Below, piece after piece: positions 43,263 through 54,003 of a DNA stretch of 64,000 nt. Numbering within the stretch: position 1 is the first letter of the stretch; every line of letters starts with the position of its first letter. The DNA is from Panagrolaimus kolymaensis. Its lineage: Eukaryota > Nematoda > Chromadorea > Rhabditida > Panagrolaimidae. Made by a program: the position numbers and the translations under genes. The notes under the pieces were generated by a model. It did not search any database and was not told the DNA's origin. It worked only from the letters and a program-made list of their open reading frames with translations. Where the stretch lies: assembly GCA_028622995.1 (NCBI GenBank), contig JAJQJQ010000004.1, positions 1 through 64,000 on the forward strand, in the 5' to 3' direction.

Positions 43263-43880
43263 TTACTTTCGAGTTGCATAAGGGAATGAATCATAAATGC
43301 TTCCACCACTAAGTCCACTAAGTCGTGATGCTCCAAGTGGGCTTGAAAGAGATCCATATGGAGAGAGTCCGCCACTGTAAAGCCCGTTGGATCCACCATA
43401 AAGTCCACTGGGGCTACCATACATTCCATTGGAGCCACCATAAAGTCCGTTGGATCCACCATAAAGTCCACTGGAGCTACCATACATTCCATTGGAGCCA
43501 CCATAGAGGCCACCCATGCTTGGAGTACCATAAGGTGAACTAAGGCCTGAGAGAGGGAATGTATTTCCACGAGATGGAAAACCACCAGAGCCATAAAGTC
43601 CAAGTCCTATATAATAACTTATTGTAATCCAAAATGCTTTTTTTCCAAACTTTTAAAATTTACCATATCCTCCAAGGCTACTGGATGATCCACCATAAAG
43701 TCCATCATCATACATTCCTGAACCCAAACCACCGAGACCTCCTAAACCAGAAGATCCAAAGCTGCTGAGGCCACCATAAGGGCTGCTGGACATTCCAGAA
43801 ATACCGCCATGACTACCATATTGAGCGATTGCGGCTTCAATACAAATTGCAACAATTGCAAAAGAAACAAAGCGAGCCAT
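43263..43880 (-). CDS. Secreted Gly/Ser/Tyr-rich repeat protein
   Basis: Exons 43880-43664 and 43606-43263 give 186 aa. A signal peptide (FVSFAIVAICIEAAIAQ) is followed by repeats GLYGGSN-GMYGSSS in runs of seven to fourteen residues, with codon-level repetition visible at 43,370-43,500. It ends in YATRK. Such proteins are structural or antimicrobial components of nematode cuticle and gut secretions. No catalytic feature. Confidence 0.75.
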
Positions 43881-46595
43881 TTTTTATTTGTGATTGAAAA
43901 GAATGGAAATACAAAAACACCTGAAAATGCTCACTGAAGAATTCGAGGATATCAAAGTTTGTTTTTATCTCGAAATTCACGTCCTACAACTTTCGCCAAC
44001 CGTGACAGCCGGATTATGTATTTTGTTGCTGCAAAAAAAAAACGAACTCCTCCTCTCAAAGGATTATAAAAAAATGGTTTTTTTTGTTTGACGAAAAATG
44101 GCTTAAAAACCGAAGGCGAAAGTAGCACGCATAGTAAGCTTATCCACAAAAAATGACCAAGGAAAAAAGGGATATGTACTTATCAATCAATCCAGGTACA
44201 TTTCAATGTTTCTGTATTTTTTTGTACAATGGAAAAACAAAACAAAAAACAAGTGATTTGCGGCTGGCTAGTCGATGGATGGAAACACGTTTTTTTGGAT
44301 TAGAGTTATCCTTTTTTTCTCCCATCATTTTTTTTAGGAAATATTGACGATGAAGAAATAAGAGGACGAAAAAACTTTGACTGTCGAGCGAGCCTCCAAA
44401 AAAATAAAAAAAGCTTCAAATAATAATTTCCCGTTGACTTGGAAAGAATGAATCCGGTTACGTGAAAGAAAAAAAGAAGAAAGGCAAGAAAGTGTTTGGA
44501 AATGAAAAACTTTGGAGGCGGTTGTTGTACCTTTATGGGTGGCAAAATAAATGATGCGAGGTGTTAAAAATTAAGCAGAAAAAAAAACTGCAACATTTAT
44601 GAGATTATAGCTCTTTGAAGAGAGAGAAAAAAATTGTATTTGGTTTTATTATGTTTGGTGGGTGAAAGAAAGAAGAAAGATTCCAAAAGAAGATTACCGC
44701 ATATTTGTCAATGGCAAAAGCGCTTACAAAGCTTCTTTTTTTTGTTTGCTTGCTTTTTGAACTCAAGTTTATTAGCGCTATTTATAAAATGTGCGTCATG
44801 GCCATTATTAGTTTCCAAAAAATCACCAAACCCAATTTGTCGATGGAACGAACAACTTCCAACGTTTAACTTCCTTTTCCTTTTCACTATTTTTTTTTTC
44901 ACCTCCTTTTAAATTATCAACGTCATAAAATAAATGTCGGAGACATAGGATAACTGTGTCATTATTTAAATGCCATTATATTTTTTTATACAATCAAATA
45001 ATAAAAAGGCAAGAAGAAGAAAAATTTCTTTTGAACTCAAAACGTTCGTTTATAAACTAAATAAATTAGTTACAGCGGCTTTTTAGCTTTACTTTTTTCT
45101 TTTTTCCTACAAAAGCTTTTCTTCTCTCACGCTTCAAAAAGTGCCTGTGTGGCTAATAGAAAGAGATAAGCGTCACGCTTTTTTTTAAACGTGTTAAAAT
45201 TAAAAAAAAGAAGCTAATTGAAAATTTCTGAAAAAAAGAAAAAGAAAAAAGACAGAGTAAAGTAGCAGCAATGGAGAGCTAGCTACTAGCTACACAGAGT
45301 ATGGTGGAGGTGATGATGATGAAGATGAGTGATCCACTTTTATACTTTTTACTTATTTGTGGGAGGGTTTTAAACAACTTTCAAAAGAGATAAGCTTTTT
45401 AAAAAATAAAGCTACAATAAGCTTTGTTTGTTGCTACGAAAGAAAATGATAGCAAGAAAAAGAAAAACTTGATTTAGACGTTTACAAATAAATATTTTTT
45501 GAAGCGTATCCAACTTTTTGGTGTAAAAAAAGGATCAGACAAAAAGTTTGTGAAAAGTGACCATATTTAAAGCTCGTTTGAGATTTTTTGTTGTACCTTT
45601 TTTCATATGAATTCAATAGTAGCTTTATGGTCAACGAATCAATCTTTTTCTTTTTGTTTATTGTTTGATGGGATTACGCCTTTTTTTGATTGCAGCACAC
45701 ACAAAAAAAATTACGTAAAAAATAATATTATAATTCTAACAAAAAAGAAAATATGTGGACGCGAGTTACTACTGTAAGAGAGCAAATTCAATATTGCCTT
45801 AACGAGAGTTACGAAGAAAAAAATGAGGGAAGTTTTCAACGAAATTAAATTCTCTAATCATGAAACATTACACGTTCAAACACAAAAAAAATGAAGCATT
45901 CCTAATATTTCTTTGAAGCAATAAATTTTTTTTACCTTCAATGCTCGCATTTTTTAAAACGTCATTTACTCTTCTTTTTTTTTATCCGACAACCTCATAA
46001 CTAACTAACTATTAGTTTACTAAAATATTTTCCTGATATAAGTAATAACAAAGATAATTAGCGTTTTAATGAGGTTACAACCGTCACTTATTAGTCATGA
46101 ATTATGAGGAAATTGGAAATGGAATGTTCTTATTTTGAACTTTACATGTATTCCCTCGAGAATATTATTTTTTGAGATCTTTCAAAAACAAAAAGTCCAA
46201 AATTAATGAGACATACGGAAGGAAGGCTTACATACAACTGTTGTTGACTCATTAGTGAAACATACACATTCATGTCTTTAAAATTTTTGAAGGCTTCTGT
46301 TTTTGACAGAAAAGTGAAACTCTAAACTAACAAACTACATACATTGATGGAAAATTATTGAATCAGAGATTTCGAAAGAATAAAGTACATAATTTGAAAG
46401 TAATTATTTCTAAAGCAAAACTTCTTTAATTCTTCATAGTGAATCGCATTCAGAGGGTTTTTATCACTACCAATAATAGCCTAAATTTTCAGATTCACAT
46501 CAAAGAATTTTTTTCCTTATTAATTTTGGTCAATTATTTTATAATTAAACCAAGTGTTTTTTTATCAGGTTTTACAAACCAAAAAATAAATCTTT
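43881..46595. other. Long gene-poor stretch
   Basis: 2.7 kb of AT-rich DNA with homopolymer runs and no credible coding frame on either strand. Frames at 43,952-44,149, 44,306-44,545 and 44,634-44,912 are short, low in complexity and without splice context. I see no RNA gene or repeat family. Confidence 0.6.
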
Positions 46596-48179
46596 TTATT
46601 CTTTAATATTATCAATCATTTTTACAATTTGTGCTTGGGAAAATTGGGTTTTATCAGTTTGAATTTCAATGGAATTCGAGCTTCCACTTTTTTCTTCCAC
46701 AGCACTAACAGTTAAAATTCCATTTTCATCAATTTTGAATGTTACCATGACATCTGGTACACAACTTAGAGCTTTTATAATGTTTTGTAAACAAAATCTT
46801 CCTAATTCTCTATTTTCATCTGCCATCTTATTTTCTCCTTCAAAAACTTGAAATAAAATGTTTATTTGATTATCCATTGAAGTAGTGAAACGACGAGTTT
46901 TTTCTACAGGAAATTGAGTATTACGTTCAATTAATTTGGAAAAATAACCCTCTATGTTGTTAAATTTTGTTCGTATACCAAGTGAATGTGGAGTAACATC
47001 TAATAAGCGAATATTTTGGATGCTTGTGTCGGTACATTTTGAAAGGAAAGCCGCTTGAAGAGCAGCTCCATATGCCACTGCTTCATCAGCATGGATATTA
47101 GATTTAGGTTGTTTACCATTGAAAAATTGTTGAATAGTTTTTTGAACGAATGGAATTCTTGTTGATCCACCAACTAGAATAATTTCTGTTATATCAGATT
47201 TTTCAATTTTAGCATCGGCTAATGCTTGCTTTATAGGTTCAAGAGTATTTTCAATCAAATCACCACAAAGATCTTCAAAGCGAGCTTGAGTAATTTTGCA
47301 ATCAAAATCAATTCCATCAAAAAGACATTCAACTTCAATCGAAGTTTGAGTGCAATTACTTAAAGCTCGTTTGGCACTTTCACAAGCATTTTTCAATCGA
47401 CAAATTGCTCGAGAATTTGATGTAATATCGTGGCCGTGTCTTCTTTTGAATTCATTCACACAAAAAGATACAATTCGGTGATCAAAATCTTGCCCACCAA
47501 GATGAGTATCGCCTCCAACTGCGAGAACTTCATAACAGCCATCATGGATCTTCATAATGGAAACATCAAAAGTACCTCCACCAAGATCATAAACAAGAAT
47601 AATCTCTTCTTTCTTTGCTTTTTTAAATCCATATGCTAATGCTGCGGCAGTGGGTTCATTAATGATTCGCAAAACATTTAAACCAGCTATCTTTCCTGCA
47701 TCAATGGTTGCTTGTCTTTGGGCATCATTGAAATATGCTGGCACTGTAATAACTGCATCAGTAACAGCATGATCCAAATAAGATTCAGCAATATTTTTCA
47801 TTTTTTCAAGAATCATTGCACTAATTTCTTCTGGAAGAAACTTCTTTCGTTCTTCCTTATATTCAACTTCGATCTCAAGTTTTTCTTCATTTGAAACAAC
47901 TTTAAATGGCCAATGATTGAGATCCTCCTGAATAATGGATTCATCAAATTTTCTTCCCATTAATCTTTTAACATCGTAAATAGTATTTTGAGGATTCCGA
48001 TGCATTTGATCTTTAGCGGCTTTACCGACAATTCGTTCAACCTCGGTGAAAGCGACACATGAATGGGTAGTTTTATCACCTTGATCATTAACAATTATCT
48101 CAACATTTCCATTTTCAAATACTCCAACACATGAATAAGTAGTTCCTAGGTCAATTCCAATGGCTTTTGAAGTCGCCAT
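46596..48179 (-). CDS. C-terminally truncated HSP70
   Basis: The 527-aa intronless frame has a complete nucleotide-binding domain (AIGIDLGTTYSCVGVFENG at the start, VYDLGGGTFDVS, ILVGGSTRIPFVQ). The beta part of the substrate domain begins at about LLDVTPHSLGI, with FEGE and VTFKIDENGILTVSA near the end. It stops about 110 residues before the usual end, so the helical lid and EEVD tail are missing. The interdomain linker is unusual (NIRLLDVTP). No introns and divergence suggest a retrocopy-derived or fast-evolving cytosolic HSP70. ATP-driven peptide binding is possible but release control would be altered. Confidence 0.9.
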   Translation of the reverse strand: MATSKAIGIDLGTTYSCVGVFENGNVEIIVNDQGDKTTHSCVAFTEVERIVGKAAKDQMHRNPQNTIYDVKRLMGRKFDESIIQEDLNHWPFKVVSNEEKLEIEVEYKEERKKFLPEEISAMILEKMKNIAESYLDHAVTDAVITVPAYFNDAQRQATIDAGKIAGLNVLRIINEPTAAALAYGFKKAKKEEIILVYDLGGGTFDVSIMKIHDGCYEVLAVGGDTHLGGQDFDHRIVSFCVNEFKRRHGHDITSNSRAICRLKNACESAKRALSNCTQTSIEVECLFDGIDFDCKITQARFEDLCGDLIENTLEPIKQALADAKIEKSDITEIILVGGSTRIPFVQKTIQQFFNGKQPKSNIHADEAVAYGAALQAAFLSKCTDTSIQNIRLLDVTPHSLGIRTKFNNIEGYFSKLIERNTQFPVEKTRRFTTSMDNQINILFQVFEGENKMADENRELGRFCLQNIIKALSCVPDVMVTFKIDENGILTVSAVEEKSGSSNSIEIQTDKTQFSQAQIVKMIDNIKE

Positions 48180-48550
48180 CCTTAAAAAAGAATGAAGTCG
48201 AAATTTTTAAAAGAAAAATTGTTTGTTAAGAAAAGTTCATTTTTCTGATAACCTTTATAACTATGCTTTATCAATTTCACACGCGTTATATTGATTTTTA
48301 TTGTTCGATTTCCATACATAATTGAGTCATAACAATATTAAATAAATATTTTTTTAACCTTTATTTTCATAAAATGCTTTTTAAATGTTTTACAAACTAA
48401 CCAAAAAAAACCTTTTTGCTTTTTTTTTTAAATAAAGAAATGGTGTAAAACAAAAGTTTTTTGTCCAATGAATTTTTCTCTTTTTGCAATGAAGCACCAA
48501 ATGTGCTTGGTTGTGTGTATATGTGCACAATATCGAGGCATCAAAAATAT
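48180..48550. other. Intergenic DNA upstream of HSP70
   Basis: AT-rich; no clear heat-shock element run of nGAAn was recognised close to the start. Confidence 0.4.
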
Positions 48551-48672
48551 GCTGGGATGGCCGAGTGGTCTAAGGCGGTAGACTCAAGAGTTATTCTCTT
48601 ACACACAAATGTGTGAAATCGGGGTTTTCTACTCCTCGAATGAGGGCGTGGGTTCAAATCCCACTTCCAGCA
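48551..48672 (+). tRNA. tRNA-Leu (CAA) with intron
   Basis: Acceptor GCTGGGA/TTCCAGC, D arm GAGTGGTCTAAGGC, anticodon stem GTAGA/TCTAC with CAA at 48585-48587, variable arm TCCTCGAATGAGGG and T arm GTGGGTTCAAATCCCAC. An intron of about 38 bases (48589-48626) interrupts the loop just 3' of the anticodon-adjacent G, as in other nematode tRNA-Leu(CAA) genes. Confidence 0.93.
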
Positions 48673-49098
48673 AATATTTTTTCAATTTTTTTGTTCATTA
48701 AATTTTTTTAACCATCACTTTTTGGGTTGTCTTTGTTCAATCAACTTTTTCCACTGCAATGAAATCGATTTTGCATTCAAAGCAAAGCCTTGGAAGTTTT
48801 GAAAAAAAAGGATGGTCAAATAATAAAATGACAAGCATTTGCGGATTGTGCTGCGATATTTTCATAACATTTATTTTTATAAAGCTTGACTAAACTCAAA
48901 ACTGTGCTTTTAGGTAGCTTTGAAAAACTGCACTCAACCTTTTTCATTTAAAGTTTCGTTTCCATGGAAACATAAATGCAGCACTTCTGTTGCTTTTTAT
49001 TTTTGATGATTTTGGCTCCCTCAAAAAATAAAAAAAGGTCCTCACGTTTTAATTTTTGTGCCACTTTAATTATTGACAAAGTTTATTAAATGTAAATA
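48673..49098. other. Intergenic DNA between tRNA-Leu and IFT52
   Basis: AT-rich, no gene seen. Confidence 0.5.
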
Positions 49099-50880
49099 AT
49101 GGTTTCGGTATTGAGAAGCCGAGAAAATATTTTTCGACGTAATTCCATTCCAAATTCACTTCAAGTAATGCCTTTTCAATAATTTTTCGAGGAATATAAA
49201 ATTATAATTTAGGACCCAGTTGCAATTAAACAACAACGAGAACGAACATCTAAAATAGTTTTTGATCAATCCAAACAAGAACATTTTACAGCAACGAATG
49301 GTTTTCGACAACTTCAAAAACTAATTCGAGGTCAATGGACTATTGATGTGTGAGTTTTGTTTCACCGAATTTGGAGTTAGATTAATCCATTCTGGAACTA
49401 ATAAGTTTTTAGGAATACGGATGAAATAAGCGATGCAACATTTGATAAAGTTCAAATTTTTGTTTTACCTGCGCCAAATGCAAAATTTAATGAACAAGAA
49501 GTAATAACACTATTTGTTGAAATTCTTAAAAAGGTTTTTGAGTTTTTTTTAGTTTGCTGCTTTGAGAAAGTTTGTTCAAGCTGGAGGAAGCTTAATGGTG
49601 TTAATGACCGAAGAAGGTGAAGTTAAACTTGATACTAATATAAATTATTTATTGGAAGAGTTTGGAATTGCTTGCAATTCAGGTTAGATTTTGCTTGTGC
49701 CCTTCTTTCTATTGGCTTTAAAAGAATATTTTTTTTTTTACATTTTAGACGCAGTTATTCGATCAGTTTATTATAAATATTTTGATCCCAAAGAAGCTCT
49801 CATTTCTAATGGAGTTCTTAATCGAGCTCTTGGAGCTGCTGCAGGCAAACATCCTAAATCCGTTGAAGATCTTAACGCACAATCCCTTGCATTTGTTTAT
49901 CCTTTTGGTGCCACATTATCTCTCGATAAACAACACGCAATTGCTTTATTTTCAACTGGAACCGTTTGTTATCCAGTAAAAAGACCGGTAGCAGCTTTTC
50001 ATCAAATTTCTTCTGGTGGAAAAGTTGTTGTAGTTGGATCAGTTCATATGTTTTCGGATGCTTATTTTGATAAAGAAGAAAACTCAAAAGTTTTTGTATG
50101 TTTTTTCAATCAAAATTTTAACACCAAATCAAAAAATGTTTGTAGGATTTATTAATTAAATTACTGAGTGACGGAATCGATTTGAACACGTATGATGCGA
50201 GAGAACCTGAATTAGCAGATATGAGATTTATTCCAGATAATATTAGACTCTCAGGTACATTAAAATCATGTTTGCAAGAATCTGAACTTGAAGCAGGTGT
50301 TGGTCCAGATTTTATGAAAGCTTTTGATTCAAGTTTATTTGCACTTGATTTGGATTTATGGCCTGAAGTTATAAGGTTCGTTAAAATCATGATTTTAGCA
50401 ACTTTAAAATTAAAATTTAATTTTAGAGCATATGAAAAAGTTAATGTTCCATATGAACCTTTAACCATTGTAAAACCATCCCTTGAAGTTCCTCTTCCAC
50501 CACTTCAACCAGCTGTTTTTCTTCCAGGTTTTCGAGAACTTCCTCCGCCCCAACTTGAACTATTCGATCTTGATGATGCATTTTCATCTGCTGAATCACG
50601 TTTAGCTCAACTTGCAACTCGATGCAATGAAAGTGAAACAGAAAGATTTATTAAAGAAGCTGGAGATTTATTGGGCATTGGTCGAGCTCTTCCAATTCAA
50701 GAACGAACAGCTAAAAGAATCCTCGAACTTGTTGTGGCACAATTGGTTGAATTCAAACGAGGCCAACCTGATGCCGAAGCAGCTGATGATGGGCATTTGT
50801 TTGCCACAGTTGAAGATCATGAAGAGGAAGAAGAACAATATTTTTCGGATTTAGATGAATACGATGACCTTGAAGGATAA
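49099..50880 (+). CDS. osm-6: Intraflagellar transport protein IFT52
   Basis: Seven exons (49099-49164, 49213-49349, 49413-49500, 49553-49682, 49749-50095, 50146-50375, 50427-50880) join in one frame. Family landmarks: SKIVFDQSKQEHFTATNGFR near the N-terminus, a GIFT-type fold with LRKFVQAGGSLMVLMTEEGE, DAVIRSVYYKYFDPKEALIS, then SGGKVVVVGSVHMFSDAYFD. The Pro-rich middle (PLPPLQPAVFLPGF) precedes the helical C-terminus that joins IFT-B partners, and the tail is acidic. In nematodes it is required for sensory cilia. It is the intact parent of relic copies at 53.3-53.7 kb and 60.4-60.7 kb. Confidence 0.93.
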
Positions 50881-51148
50881 AATTTATAATAAACATTGAA
50901 TTAATTATAGTCTTTCTTAAAATTAAAAACATTAAAATTTAAGTCAAAATTTTTAAACAATTTCATTAGAGTTTACAGAAATCCATTTACTTTTCTTTTT
51001 TTTTGCTTTAATAAATCCTTTTTTTTAATTGAAACATTTTTGAGGGAAAATGAAAACACAAAACAGTCGTCACAACATGGGAAAGTTTGAATGAATAATG
51101 AAAAAATTTGCATAAATATTTTAAACCAACTTGAAACAATCCCATCTC

Positions 51149-51689
51149 AATGTAACAAATCCAAATGATTGCACTTCGAATACTAATCTTTGCAATGATA
51201 GTAATTATTATGATTTAATGACACAAAAATGCCCAAAAACTTGCGGAAGATGTCCAAATTTAAATTGTAAGTTTACTTTTTTTATACCTGGAAATAAATA
51301 AAATACATAGTGAATTGAACCAAAAAGCTTTCCTGGATAACTGTAGCGAAATTCATCGACTACTTTGCATTTTACTTTGATTTCAATAATCTTCAAATCT
51401 TTAGGCGTTGATACAATCGATTGTAGCAGTTACACAAGCTATTGTCAAAATTCGCAATATTATGATATCATGACTCAAAAATGTTCTCTAACTTGTAATC
51501 GATGTGGCATCACCACAACCATTGCTACTCCAACTTGTAAGCTTTATCACTAAAATGCTTTAAATTATGGCATTTAATTACAGGCGTCGACCAAACAAGT
51601 GATTGCTCAAACAAAGCGTATCTTTGCAATAATTCGAGTTACTACAGCTTAATGACAGAAAAATGCCCACAAACATGCAACCACTGTTA
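51149..51689 (+). pseudogene. ShK-domain gene, copy 1, lacking its 5' exons
   Basis: Nearly identical to 57,443-57,978 but begins inside exon 2; the signal peptide and Thr-rich stalk are missing. Three ShKT domains remain (DCTSNTNLCNDSNYYDLMTQ, DCSSYTSYCQNSQYYDIMTQ, DCSNKAYLCNNSSYYSLMTE), each ending in a C-x3-C-x2-C. It is probably a 5'-truncated duplicate; expression would need a new start. Confidence 0.8.
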
Positions 51690-51859
51690 ATTCATCTTTT
51701 CCAAAGTTAATAAAACCAAAAATTCGTTTTCAAATAATATTTTATTAAAACAATTCTACAATAAATACAAAATCAAACAAAGAAACAATAATAAAAATGA
51801 GATCGTGTTCCATTTGCACAAAAAATATATTTATGATTTTGTTTATCATGTTCAGAAGT

Positions 51860-53224
51860 TTAAGCACCTTTTGATTTTGTTAATTTTTCATTATCCTCTT
51901 GAATGCTGTTTTCTTTGGCAGTAGAAAGTTCCATCAATTTGTCACAAGTCGGAGGATTTTTGGTTTCTTTATTTACTATTGTTGGTTTCATCATTGATTC
52001 TAAGTAAGAAGTTGTCGGTATTTTAAGAGCTTCGTTCATAAGTGTATCATACACTTCCGTATCATCCGTAAAGCACCCATCACCATTTTTTAAATCATTG
52101 ATATGCTTTATTTCAACATTTCCAGGCTTGAATGGTGGATCTTCTTTGACATCATTAAAGTAAGCATGTTTAGTAATTTCAGAGTATCGTTGAACAGGAT
52201 CAGGATTTAAAAGTTTTTTAATAAGATCTTTAGCATCTTCATCATTAATGTTATTTAAATTTGGTTCTTTGTTAACAGTATCTTCGTATATTTCTTGTTT
52301 AGGTCGTTCAATAGAACCAAACGGTGCTTCTCCTTGAATCAAAATACAAAGAACAACAGCGTAAGACCATCGATCAGAAGCTACTCCAGCCTTATCTTCT
52401 CGCCATATTTCTGGCGCCATAAATAAATTGACTTGTTTAGGCAGTTCTCTGTTCTCTAAAATAACATATAGAGATTTGCCAAAATCAATAAGACGAACAT
52501 TACCATTTTCAGTCAAAACGATGTTGTCAGTTTTCAAGTCACTAAAAAAAGAATAACATTTATATTTTTATCTGTGTAAAAAATTACCCATGAGTATAAT
52601 TTTTACCATGTAAAACTTTTAGAGCAAGTGCCAATTCATAAGCAATAAATTTCTTTCCTTCGGCAGTAATTTCTTCGTCTTGGTTTAAATGATGCCATAA
52701 TGTTCCACCTTTGAAATATTCCATTATTGTGCACCATTGTCCTTTACCATTGAATCCACTATAAATCAATTTAGGGATATATTCACCAGCACAACATATT
52801 AAAGTATTGATTTCATGTATTATTTCATCTTCAGATTTAATTTTCATATAAAAATTTTTTAACAAATTCTTTTGATTTTCCATCCAATTGTATTATCCAT
52901 GCTTGACCATAACAACCAGCTCCAATACATATTCGCTTCTCATTCACTCTTTTCATAAAAGTTTCACATGTTTCTCTAACAGCAGTGCTAGAAAAGATAG
53001 AATTAATAGATGAGAATCAAAAAATTTCCTTTTTTTAAATCCAAAAAAGCTTTCGTGTTATTGATCCATAATTTATTTTAAAATGAATCGAAAATGATAT
53101 TATTTTCAAAATATCAAGATTAGACTTACCTCTTTTTTATACAACTAAAAAAAGGTATCCTGATACTCCACCAATTTTCATCACATTCAAAAAATTCAAA
53201 AATATTCGGAGCAAGGTTATCCAT
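51860..53224 (-). pseudogene. Protein-kinase-like gene, copy 1, frameshifted
   Basis: Same layout as the intact copy at 58,647-60,339: short first exon (53224), kinase N-lobe exon and C-lobe exon. An extra T near 52,858 in a T-run shifts the frame just after the glycine loop, in the segment that encodes KNF-YMKIK, and leads to an early stop unless it is a sequencing error. The C-lobe remains open (DFGKSLYVILE, APEIWRE). The Lys-rich 3' third of copy 2 is missing, and its 3' flank resembles that of the coiled-coil gene at 60,994, so the end is chimeric. Confidence 0.75.
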
Positions 53225-53329
53225 GATATATAGTTTTCTATCAATAAAAAACGTATTCCATGGTTAGACATTTTAAGAAATTTTTAAAGCCTTTTTAATT
53301 TACATGTATGTAAATTTTAATTTAAAGAA

Positions 53330-53670
53330 GCCGAGAAAATCATCTTCTTTGTGACTCATTTTCTAAATCACTTCAAGCAAAGCGTTGAATTGCAATCCAA
53401 GTAAAAAAAAATTTTTGCTTCAATCTTTTTCATTAAGATTTTTTCTACCTCGATTGGATTAACAAGGAGCATTTTTCTTTATGCTTTATCATTTTAGATG
53501 CAGTTATTCGATCCGTTTATTATAAATATTTTGATCCCAAAGAAGCTCCCATTTCTAATGGAGTTCTTAATTTAGCTGTTGGAGTTGCAGCAAGTAAACG
53601 TTCTAAATCCTCTGCCAAATTTCTTTCATTTGTTTATCCTTTTGGCTCCACATTATGTTTATGATTACTT
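53330..53670 (+). pseudogene. IFT52 relic 1
   Basis: 53,335-53,400 resembles IFT52 exon 1, and 53,498-53,660 matches the start of exon 5 (VIRSVYYKYFDPKEAPISNG) before the frame decays and stops. Intervening exons are lost. Confidence 0.8.
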
Positions 53671-54003
53671 CAAAAACCACTATTATCCCATTTTTTATTT
53701 TAATAAATTTTAAATCTCATTGAAACATTATTCCATTGGAAGAAAAATAATGATAACACAAAACTATCATAGCAACAACATAAAAATTGTGTCTTTTTTA
53801 TTCCTGTTGCTTTTTAATATAACAATAGCGGTGACTTCTTCGTCAAACACAAAAAAAAGTAAAGCGTAACAAAATTAGTAAAAAAATGTTTGTTTAATAT
53901 TTCACACAACAAAAACATTTGGAAAAAATTTTTGTTCGTAATTTTTGAGTTCTTCTTTTATTTTTTATTTTTGTTCAAACAAAGAATTTAGAAATAAATA
54001 GCT

